DNA of 64,000 nucleotides from Planctomycetales bacterium (lineage in GTDB: Bacteria; Planctomycetota; Planctomycetia; Isosphaerales; Isosphaeraceae), in contig DAIDKV010000010.1 of NCBI GenBank assembly GCA_027449865.1, positions 1-64,000 on the forward strand, in the 5' to 3' direction. A program made the translations under genes and the position numbers. The notes below the pieces were generated by a model. The model saw only the letters and a list, made by a program, of their open reading frames with translations. It searched no databases and was not told the DNA's origin. Of the stretch, positions 19,742 to 27,800 are shown one piece after another; the first letter of the stretch is position 1; each line of letters starts with the position of its first letter.

Positions 19742-21895
19742 ATGATCCCCCTCCCGACCATCGCCGAGACCATCGACGAAATCGTGCGCGAGCAGGAGCC
19801 GAACTTCCTCCGGCTCTACCTCAACCCGCACACAGCCTGCACCTGCCTGGCCCTCGACCGGTACGCAAGGACCACCTGGCCCATCAGCCGGGACGAGGAC
19901 TTTCAGTCGTTCCTCGCCAACAGCATCGAGGAAGCCATCAGCGGAGCCCTGAAGCTCCTCCGATGCCACCGCCTCCCAACCGACCCCGACGCAACCGGCC
20001 TGATCCTCGACCCGGCCGACCGACTGAAGGGATTCGCCTCGGCCGATCTAACCAGCGGCGATCGCGTCGCGTTCCTCCCCGCCCTGACCACGCTCTCAGG
20101 TCCGCTCGACGGCCTGAGCGAGGCGGCCGAGGGGCCGCGGATCAACCCACTCGTCCTGGTCCTCTCGGGAGACCATCTCCTCGACGATCAGGAGGCGGCC
20201 CTTCGTCGCCTCATCCAGCGCCACGCGCCCCGGATCATCACCTGTGTCGACCGCGAGGCCCTCGCCACGATCCGATCGGGCCCCGACCGCCTCGTCCGCC
20301 GGCTGATCCCCGACGTGATCGTCTTCGAAGAGTCGTTCACCGATCACGCCGTTCCCTTCGCCGCCTTCACGGCCCGACGCTCGATCTTCGCCCCGTGGAA
20401 CCGCCCCGGAAAGGGAACCTTCCACTCAACCACCTTCCAGCCGAACACGATCTCCGCCCGCCATTTCCTGGAAGTCCTGGCGCATACCGATCCGAGGTTC
20501 CACGGCTCTCTAACCGTCGAAATGAGACGCCTTCACGACGATCTCTCGGCGCGTGGAGAGGCGTACCGTCGACACTACAATCCCGGTCTCTTCCGCCTGA
20601 TCCGGGCCGCCGGATTCGAGACGAGGGATGTTCGAACATCGGGTGCCTTTATCGTCGTGAACGGCCAGCCGATCTACGACGTCGTGGGAGGCGTCGCGTG
20701 CAGTATCCGCGGTCACAACCCGACCACTTACGTGGAAGAAACCACCGCGCCCGAGTTGCCGGCCGGACCGGCCCTCGAAGCGGAGTTGCACGATCGATTA
20801 CAGACGCTCACGGGCCTCGAATGTGTCCTCCCGGCGGTCAGCGGGGCGGGTGCCGTTGAGAACGCACTGAAACTGGCGCTCGTGGCTCAGTTTCCGAGGC
20901 GGCACGTTCTGATCCTGAAATCAGGCTTCGGCGGCAAGACTCTCCTCGCACTCACGGCGACCGAGAAGCCCTCGTACCGAAAATCCGTCGGCCCGCTCTA
21001 TCCCGACGTCCATTACCTCGACCCCTTCGCACCCGACGCGATTCAGCAGATCGAGGCACTTCTGGAGCGCCACGACTTCGCCGTCGTGCAGGTCGAACTG
21101 GTGCAATCGGTCGGCGGCGTCCGGCCGATCCCCGAAGCCTTGCTCCGCCACCTCGACGAGGGACGCGCCCGACGCGGTTACCTCCTCCTGGTGGACGAGG
21201 TTCAAACGGGGATGTACCGCACGGGCCCATTCGTACGCTCGCGGGCACTTGGCCTCACGCCGGATTTGCTTTTGCTCGGAAAGGGGACGTCGGACATGGT
21301 CTTCCCCTTCGCGCTGACGCTCTACTCCAAGGCGGCCGCCGATCGAGTCGAGGCAAGGTCTCCTGGCCTGGTTGATGCGATCCACCGTCGATTTGCGTTC
21401 GAACAGGGATACCGGACGGTCGTCAACCTGCTCCGCCTCGCCGAGCGGATCGACCTGCAAGCCCAGGTCGAGGAGGCGTCCCGGACGTTCGTCGGCGCTC
21501 TGGAATCGGAGCTGGCCGATCATCCGAACCTTCTGGAAATCCGCGCGTTTGGCCTGCTGATTGGAATCGAACTCGACGCAACGCGCGGGCCCCGAAAATG
21601 GCTGGGGAAGCGACTGGCGCCGATGGCCCTCCTGAAGATGCTACGACACCCCAGGTTCCCGCTGCTGGCCGGACTCTGCCAGTACGAACCGAACGTTTTG
21701 AAGGTCACCCCGCCGCTCGACGCCGCTCCAGACGACCTTCGCGCGGCCGCCCGGACGATCGCCGAGGTGATCGATGCACCGTTCTCACGCGTCCTTGCCG
21801 CCGGGCTCGGCGGACTCTTGCAGCCTTCACCGATCCAGAGGAAAGAAAGCGATGAGCACACAGGCCGCCCAGCCGCTGAGCTTGCGGCACGTTGA
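19742..21895 (+). CDS. Class III aminotransferase with an N-terminal degenerate aminotransferase domain
   Basis: A 717-residue PLP enzyme. The C-terminal part (about 310-690) is a class III aminotransferase: VSGAGAVENALKLA, D485 in LLLVDEVQTG binding the pyridine nitrogen, and the Schiff-base lysine K514 in LLLGKGTSDM. The N-terminal ~280 residues also look like part of the same fold: PDVIVFEESFTDHAVPFAAF followed by GTFHSTTFQPN mirrors the family pattern of (P)D-x-x-x-L-G-K-S-x-x-x-G-x-P-x-G-A and G-T-F-x-G-N-P. In this copy the lysine position is E197, so it should not bind PLP covalently. The protein would then be an active domain fused to a dead one, perhaps replacing a homodimer. It overlaps the next gene by 44 bases. 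Amino acceptor unknown; an aldehyde or ketone produced by the upstream oxidases is plausible. Confidence 0.82.
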   Translation: MIPLPTIAETIDEIVREQEPNFLRLYLNPHTACTCLALDRYARTTWPISRDEDFQSFLANSIEEAISGALKLLRCHRLPTDPDATGLILDPADRLKGFASADLTSGDRVAFLPALTTLSGPLDGLSEAAEGPRINPLVLVLSGDHLLDDQEAALRRLIQRHAPRIITCVDREALATIRSGPDRLVRRLIPDVIVFEESFTDHAVPFAAFTARRSIFAPWNRPGKGTFHSTTFQPNTISARHFLEVLAHTDPRFHGSLTVEMRRLHDDLSARGEAYRRHYNPGLFRLIRAAGFETRDVRTSGAFIVVNGQPIYDVVGGVACSIRGHNPTTYVEETTAPELPAGPALEAELHDRLQTLTGLECVLPAVSGAGAVENALKLALVAQFPRRHVLILKSGFGGKTLLALTATEKPSYRKSVGPLYPDVHYLDPFAPDAIQQIEALLERHDFAVVQVELVQSVGGVRPIPEALLRHLDEGRARRGYLLLVDEVQTGMYRTGPFVRSRALGLTPDLLLLGKGTSDMVFPFALTLYSKAAADRVEARSPGLVDAIHRRFAFEQGYRTVVNLLRLAERIDLQAQVEEASRTFVGALESELADHPNLLEIRAFGLLIGIELDATRGPRKWLGKRLAPMALLKMLRHPRFPLLAGLCQYEPNVLKVTPPLDAAPDDLRAAARTIAEVIDAPFSRVLAAGLGGLLQPSPIQRKESDEHTGRPAAELAAR

Positions 21896-22385
21896 CTTCG
21901 ACGACCTTTATGCCCGCCACCTCGGCCGACACTCGCAGTTCGGGATCAACGTCGCGCACGTTGTGGCGCTCTACGGTCTCTGGTACGGGGTTTATGCCGC
22001 GATCGACCAGGCCGCGCGACACCTCGGCGCCCCGATGACCTGGCCGATCCTCGCCACGATGGCCATCGCGTATCTCGCCGTCGTCTCGATCAACGCCCCG
22101 GCGCGGAACGTCGTTGTGACGGCCATCTTCATGGCCATCTTCGTGGCGAGCGTGCTGGTTTTGCCGACCCTCCCAATCTGGTCGATCCCGCTCTTCCTCG
22201 CGATGTCACCAGCTTTCTACAAGTTCCAGGCCTGGAATCACAAGATCTGGACCCGCGCCGCGGACATGAGCGAGTTCAACAAGCGATTCCCACCCGGCAA
22301 GGATCTGAATATGATCCTGTTGATGTACGAGATCCCGATCTGCCTGAACTACCTGATCTTCCACCGCGAGGACTGGCGGTCCTGA
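21852..22385 (+). CDS. Small multi-pass membrane protein, Mpo1/DUF962-like
   Basis: A 177-residue protein with about four hydrophobic segments (near residues 28-48, 57-77, 82-105 and 107-125). An N-terminal H-x-x-x-F-G-I-N-x-x-H-V pattern and a later W-N-H motif resemble the histidine pairs of the Mpo1/DUF962 family, in which Mpo1 is an iron-dependent 2-hydroxy fatty acid dioxygenase. The match is loose, so the family call is tentative; a generic sterol-desaturase-like or unknown membrane protein is the alternative. It begins inside the aminotransferase gene (44-base overlap, GAGGAAAG upstream) and is the last gene of the operon, closed by a strong hairpin. Its location argues for a lipid-linked substrate for the whole operon. 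Confidence 0.6.
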   Translation: MSTQAAQPLSLRHVDFDDLYARHLGRHSQFGINVAHVVALYGLWYGVYAAIDQAARHLGAPMTWPILATMAIAYLAVVSINAPARNVVVTAIFMAIFVASVLVLPTLPIWSIPLFLAMSPAFYKFQAWNHKIWTRAADMSEFNKRFPPGKDLNMILLMYEIPICLNYLIFHREDWRS

Positions 22386-22422
22386 TCATCGGCGAATTCC
22401 GAGGCCGCGCGAACGCGAAAGT

Positions 22423-22474
22423 ACCAAAGCACGAAACCGCGAAAGGATATCTTTTCGCGGTTTCGTGCTTTGGT
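22423..22474 (+). terminator. Strong 22-bp intrinsic terminator ending the five-gene operon
   Basis: Perfect 22-bp inverted repeat (22423-22444 and 22453-22474) with an 8-base loop, followed on the plus strand by a T-rich tail (22476-22481). It lies between convergent genes ending at 22385 and 22491, so it may also stop minus-strand transcripts, though the T tract is only on the plus side. Confidence 0.8.
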
Positions 22475-22490
22475 GTTTTTTGGTCAGGGT

Positions 22491-23366
22491 CTACCGCTTG
22501 CGGCCAACGGCCACGACGATGTTGTGTTTGTCCTGGAGCGGGAAGGCGAGGCGGTTGAGGAACCACTTCTTGATCGGCCCGGCCTTTTGCAGGCCCATCG
22601 ATTCGAGGAGCGGTGTGAGCCAGCCGCCTCGATAGCCGAATTCCATGAACTCGTCAAAATTTCGGAACTGAAGGACCGGCTCGAACGTCTCGCCCTGGCA
22701 GAGTTCGAAGCCGTGCGCTTCCATCGTTCGTGCGACTTCTTCAAGATGGGCCGGGTTCAAAACGGTCTCGTCCATCGACCGATCTCCCGCGCCGGCGAGG
22801 CGGCGGAGGAGCCTGGAGTTGCCCAGGGACTGGAGGCCCGGATAGGCGGCCTTTGTCCCGCCGATCAGCGACCAGTAGCCGCCGGATTCGAGTCGTCGGG
22901 CGATCTGGGGCGCCAGCCTGGTCATGGGCACGAAGCCGGTGACGAAGTGGGTGCAGACGCAGTCGAACATCTTGCCCGGGAAGTACGAATCGAGCTCGCC
23001 GGCATCGCCGACGACCGCGTCGAGGTCAGGAAGGCGGCGTCGGGCGACCTGGAGCATGTTCTCGGCGAGGTCGATCCCGAAGGGCTCGATCCGATCGCCG
23101 GCGTGGTTGCGGAGCTTGCCGAGGAACAGGCCGGTCCCCATCCCGAGGTCCAGCACCCGCCATCGGCGGTTCGGATCGCTCAGGCCCTCGGCCTCGAGCT
23201 GGCGGATGCCTCGATCGAGCGCCTGGCCGATGATGCCCTGAGGGTCGAGATCGTAATGATCGGCGACGACTTCGTTGTACGCGTGGTGAACCGTGGAAAC
23301 GCTCATGTCAAAAGGACTCGGCTCGGTGCTGGGAGAAGGATCAGGCGTGGCTGGGGTCGAGTTCAT
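22491..23366 (-). CDS. SAM-dependent class I methyltransferase
   Basis: A 291-residue methyltransferase. The SAM-binding motif I is VLDLGMGTGLFLGKL, followed by the acidic residue of motif II in FGIDLAENML, then VVGDAGELDS and CVCTHFVTGFV. An insertion near SMDETVLNPAHLEEVA and FELCQGETFEPV is typical of lipid or small-molecule methyltransferases, but the substrate is not recognisable. Two starts are possible. 23366 gives the longer form, has GCAGG upstream and overlaps the phosphoesterase stop by 26 bases. 23306 (MSVSTVH) drops a Pro/Ser-rich leader but has no good ribosome site. The overlap and shared direction indicate co-transcription with the phosphoesterase. Confidence 0.85.
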   Translation of the reverse strand: MNSTPATPDPSPSTEPSPFDMSVSTVHHAYNEVVADHYDLDPQGIIGQALDRGIRQLEAEGLSDPNRRWRVLDLGMGTGLFLGKLRNHAGDRIEPFGIDLAENMLQVARRRLPDLDAVVGDAGELDSYFPGKMFDCVCTHFVTGFVPMTRLAPQIARRLESGGYWSLIGGTKAAYPGLQSLGNSRLLRRLAGAGDRSMDETVLNPAHLEEVARTMEAHGFELCQGETFEPVLQFRNFDEFMEFGYRGGWLTPLLESMGLQKAGPIKKWFLNRLAFPLQDKHNIVVAVGRKR

Positions 23367-24150
23367 GAACCTGCTGCCGGCCGGCGCCGGCGCGAGCGAG
23401 AGCCCCCTCATGGGGATCGTCCGGCGGCCAGTATTCCAGGCAAATTTCCCGGCCGCGGACCGAGACGAACGGACAGGGGGGATGTTCGGTCCAGGTTCCG
23501 CTATTCACGTAGAGGATGCCCTGGCTGGTTTCCAGCCCGGGGAGGTGGGTGTGCCCGCAGGTCACGGCCTCGCAACCGCGGGTCCGCGCCAGGCGGATCG
23601 CTCCGTCACGGATCGTCGGCCCGTTCCGCTGCCAACGCTTCGAGGCCCGCCGGATATACCGAGAGGCTCGATGCGGGGCCCACTTCTGGATGTAGTAAAA
23701 CACACCGCAGGCCAGTTCGGTCAGCAGTCCGTAGTTATTCACGAACCGATCGAACTGGTCGCCGTGAAGGATTAGCAGCCGGGTCGTACCATTACAGTAC
23801 TCGTACTCGTCGAGAACTTCCACCCCGACGATGTGCGCAACCACCTCGGCCGGGCCGTCGTGATTCCCCCGTATCCAGATCAGGCGGAGGTCCTCTCGAT
23901 CCGAGTGGCGCCGGATGATCTTCAGGCAGGCGAAGTGCCGCTTCGAAAGCCGACGGAAGTTCAGGTCATCAAAAATATCGCCGTTGATAACCAGCTCGCG
24001 GGTATTCTTGACGGCCCATTCCAGGAACCCCTCCAGCAGCTTCGCCTGGCAGACCTCGCTGCCCAGGTGAAGATCGCTGATGATCAGGCAGTCGTACGGC
24101 CGAGACCCGGTCTCGGCCCCCGGCTCCGGTCCGGCCCGGTGGTCGGACAT
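23341..24150 (-). CDS. Calcineurin-like phosphoesterase, UDP-2,3-diacylglucosamine hydrolase (LpxH)-like
   Basis: A 269-residue metallophosphoesterase with all five family blocks: DLHLGS, NGDIFDD, GNHDG, LHGDQFDRF and CGHTHLP. The GDQFD block and the following long helical insert (YYIQKWAPHRASRYIRRASKRW) are characteristic of the LpxH/YbbF-like branch, in which the insert forms a cap over an acylated sugar nucleotide. A role in lipid A-type or related envelope lipid processing is therefore likely, though broader phosphoesterases share the pattern. No signal peptide. It is followed by the methyltransferase gene with overlap. Confidence 0.85.
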   Translation of the reverse strand: MSDHRAGPEPGAETGSRPYDCLIISDLHLGSEVCQAKLLEGFLEWAVKNTRELVINGDIFDDLNFRRLSKRHFACLKIIRRHSDREDLRLIWIRGNHDGPAEVVAHIVGVEVLDEYEYCNGTTRLLILHGDQFDRFVNNYGLLTELACGVFYYIQKWAPHRASRYIRRASKRWQRNGPTIRDGAIRLARTRGCEAVTCGHTHLPGLETSQGILYVNSGTWTEHPPCPFVSVRGREICLEYWPPDDPHEGALARAGAGRQQVHELDPSHA

Positions 24151-24527
24151 GACGAATAACCCCTCGCATGAATCGATGCGGCGATCCAGCTACCCGCTCC
24201 CGGATCGCGATCGACTCGGATCGTCCGAGCTAGCAGTATGACCCCGATCGGCCGGGAATCCAAGCGTCGGACGGCACCCTCACAGGAGTTTCGCGCGGGC
24301 TTCTCGGAGCCTCCACGATTCAACGCGTCGACGGAGGCCGGCCCTGGCGTCGTGGATGGTCTGAGGTCCACCCGACTTGCGGCTGGAGCCGCCTCCAGAA
24401 GGCGATTCGCGCGTTCTTTTTCAGCTTCGTCCGATTCGAGGGCGGGAGTCCCGTCCTACAAAGGTGCCGGGACGATCGCCACGTCTGGGATATCTCGCGG
24501 GGAGAATCGGCAAGACTTTAGATCAAA
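24151..24527. other. Intergenic region, no gene seen
   Basis: 377 bases between the phosphoesterase start and the small HTH-like gene's stop. Open frames here have no ribosome sites or recognisable features. A short hairpin-like sequence (CTCGGA/TCCGAG) is near 24208-24222. The phosphoesterase promoter is presumably here. Confidence 0.4.
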
Positions 24528-24758
24528 TCATTTCTTCCGACGAACGGCCAGAAGCGCGTCGAGCTGTTCGTCGGTCATGCCCCAGATCCGGCGTTTGGGG
24601 CCGCCCTTGCGTGAGGGAGGTGCGTAACCAATCGTGGTCGTCTCGAGATTCTGGTCGCGGATCAGGTCGCTGAGGGTCTTCACGGCGATCCCTCCGACTT
24701 TCGCGGCGATCTCTTCGGGGCTATATAGCCGAGCTTGCTGGCCTCCTGCTTCGGTCAT
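24528..24758 (-). CDS. Small DNA-binding-like protein (helix-turn-helix/excisionase type)
   Basis: A 76-residue basic protein. LYSPEEIAAKVGGIAVKTLSDLIRD resembles the first helices of MerR/excisionase-type DNA-binding domains, and the tail has the basic KGGPKRRIWG and ends VRRKK. The start at 24758 follows AGGAG; the frame is open for 21 more codons without similarity. Such small excisionase-like proteins often come from mobile elements, but no integrase is nearby. Function unknown; DNA binding is an inference from the pattern only. Confidence 0.6.
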   Translation of the reverse strand: MTEAGGQQARLYSPEEIAAKVGGIAVKTLSDLIRDQNLETTTIGYAPPSRKGGPKRRIWGMTDEQLDALLAVRRKK

Positions 24759-24887
24759 CCGAGCGCTCTCCTGACCTCCAATCCGTGAGCCCGCCGCCAG
24801 CCGAGGGCGGCGGTGCTTCACGGTTTGTTCTCAGGCTAGAGCGTCATTTCTGGTCGAGTCGGCCCGATCCGGTTCCATCGGCCGTCG

Positions 24888-27800
24888 TCAGTGGGCCTTC
24901 AGCGATTCGAGGTAGGCCAGTAGCGAGGCGAGATCGGGAGGGGTCAGCGTATCGACCAGTCCGACGGGCATGATCGAGACGGTTCCCCGGGCTCGTTCGT
25001 CGATTTCCTTCTTTGACAGGATCGTGGCGGTCCCCTGAGCGTCGCGGATCTCCACCTCGTCGCCCGATTCGCGGACGACGAAACCGGCGAAGGTCCGGCC
25101 ATCGGCCGTCGCAAAACTCTGAGGCTCGAATCCCTGCGCGATCTTCGCGCTGGGGCGGAGGATCGACTCGGCCAGATCGGCTCGACTGTACCGGGTCGAA
25201 ATCCCGAGGAGCGAAGGCCCCCGCGCGGGCTCGCCAGGCGCGACCGCGTGGCAGGCGACACATCCTTGCCGCTGGAACAGCCGCTCGCCTCGCCGAGGGT
25301 CTCCCTTTTCCTTGACCGCCGTCGACACCACCGACTCATACGGGAGCGAGGCGATCTTCGGCCCGCGATCGCGCGAAGCGTCCTCGTCGAGCCCCAGAAG
25401 TCCCGACGCGAATCCCGCGGCGGCTCGGACCTCGGGATTTCGGTCGGCCATCCGGGATCGCACGTGCAGCGCGTAGGCCACGGCATCCATTCGGCCGATC
25501 GCCCGAAGCAGGCTGGACGATTGTCGAGGATCTTTCCAGGCCGATTCGATCAGCTTTCCGGCCTCGGCGCGGGAGTTGCCGCGCGCCCGGGCGTTTTCGG
25601 CGATCGGAAGCAGGATCGCGAAGGCCAGCTCGCGACGATTGGCATCGTCGCTCTTGACCTCGCGCCGGAGGTCGGAGAGGTGGCGGGCCTGCTGGCGGTC
25701 CCGAACGAAGTCCCGCCAGGCGGCGACAAACGCGGCTGGGGGTGAGTCCTGACCGCCGATTTTCGAGAGCACCCGGAAGCCCACGGCCCAGTCGCGCTGG
25801 AGCCCCGCGATCGCCCGGGCGCGAAGCGCTTCCGGTTCGCGATCCGAGAACGCGATTCGCTCCAGGAATTCCACGTCACTGGCCGAGAGGTTTCGTCGGG
25901 TCGCGAGAATTCCGACTGCCGAGGCGCGTCCGGCCGCATCCAGCCCGGCGATATCGAGTGCGAGGGTCGAGGCGCCCTTCAGTTCGACCTTGTTTCGAAC
26001 CAGGTCGATCAGCATCACGGCGGCCTCGCGCGAGTCGGCCCGCGTCATCGCCTGGCCGAGGGCCTGCTCGATCCGGCTGGTCTGCTCCCAGGTTTCCGGC
26101 TTGTAATACGGCCCGCTGGTGTCGGGACGCGTGCCCCACCAGTCGCCCCGATACTCGGCCTCGCGATGATCGAGCCGGCAGAGCGTTCGGAACGCCAGCC
26201 GACGGGTCGTCGGATCGGTCGAGGAGAGCCGGGCGATCAGCCCGTCAACCGCCCGACGGTCGTGCATGGCCTGAAGTGCCTGGGCCGCGCCCGCGGCGAG
26301 ATCAGGCGTCTTCGCATCGAGCGCCTTCAGGCAGGCCTCGACGGCGTGAAGGGCCACCAGGGCCTTGACCGCGACGTGGGCGACCATCGGATCGTCGTCG
26401 GCCATTCGGGCGACCAGTTCGTCGGCGGCCTCGGTCTTTCCCAGCCGGCCGAGGCCCACGGCGGCCCGCAGGCGGACCCGGGGATTCCGGTCGAGCAGCC
26501 CGCGCAGGAACGGCGCGGCCGGGATCCTCGCCCCCTCCTTTCGATCCGAGAGCGCGGTCAAGGCAAACTCCCGGAGGCTCGGGTCTTCGGAGAGCCTTGT
26601 CAGCAGGTCAATCGAGTCGGCGCCGAGAAGTTGCTCCAGTGTGAAGATGGCCGCGACCCGAGAGGCGAGCCGGCCATTGCCGCGCGCCATCGCTTCCAGC
26701 TTCGAGGCGATCCCGCCACGATTTCCGCGTCGGAGGATCGCGCGCGAGGCCGCGAGCCTCATGACCTGGCTCGGCGAGGCCAGGAAGCCGACGAGCTGAT
26801 CATCGGTGGCCTTCTTCAGGTCGGGGATGGGACTTTCGGTCGAGCCTGGCGCCGTCACGCGGATGACGTAGCCGACGTTCGGGCCGGCATAGGTGAACGT
26901 GGCCCCCTTCCACGAGGCGACGTAGATCCGGCCCAGCCCGTCGACCTCGATGTCGGTTGGCCTGGGCAGCTTGATGAACATCTCCTGGCCGGCGCGGAAG
27001 CTGGCGCCCTCGCGGTCGAGCGGGTGCCGGAAGACGGCCTCGCGGCCCCATTCGCAGGTATAGAGGGCATCGCCGAAGGGATTCGGCAGCGAGGGCTCGT
27101 TGATGTAGATCGACCCGGTGGGCGAGCCTCCGCCGTAGTCGGCCAGCGGCTTCACCATCTCATCGGCAAAGTTCTTGAAGAGCGAGGGATAGCCCATGTG
27201 CGCCGAGGGGACAAGATGGCTAAGCCGGACGTCCCAGCCGTCGCCGTCGTTGGTGTTGTCGCGGGTGAAGAGGTTCATATAGGGATCGATGGCGACATCA
27301 TAGATGTTTCGCTGCCCCCGGGAGACGGGCTCCAGGCCGGTTCCATCGGTCCGAACCCGAACCACCCCGCCGCCCCGATACGGAAGCGCCCGGCCGTCCT
27401 TGCCAACCGCGTGCAGAAATCCGTAATCACCAACCGCGATATAGATGTACCCATCGATTCCCAGACGGATTCCGTTGGTCGTGTGGTCGGCTCCCCGGAA
27501 CTTCAGGTCGAAGCCGATCCCCTTGACGAGGGTCTCGGAGCGATCGGCGGTGCCGTCGTGGTTCTCGTCGTGATAGGCGGTCAGCTCGGGCGGATGGAGG
27601 ACGTAGAGGGTCCCGTCGTCGTAGGCGAGGCCGCGGGGGCTGTCCATCGTCGCGAAGACGTTGAACCGATCGGCGCGGCCGTCGTTGTTGGAGTCGATGC
27701 AGCGGACGACCCGGCCCCTCCCGGGCCGGGCGTCGAGTGAGCCGTTCTCATCGATACCGACGAAGACCTCGCCACCGGGCGAGGTGGCGAGGCAGGTCGG

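Noticed and set aside
24528-24758. Prophage or integrase site next to the excisionase-like gene
   Set aside because: No integrase, attachment repeat or phage gene is nearby, so an integrated element is not supported.
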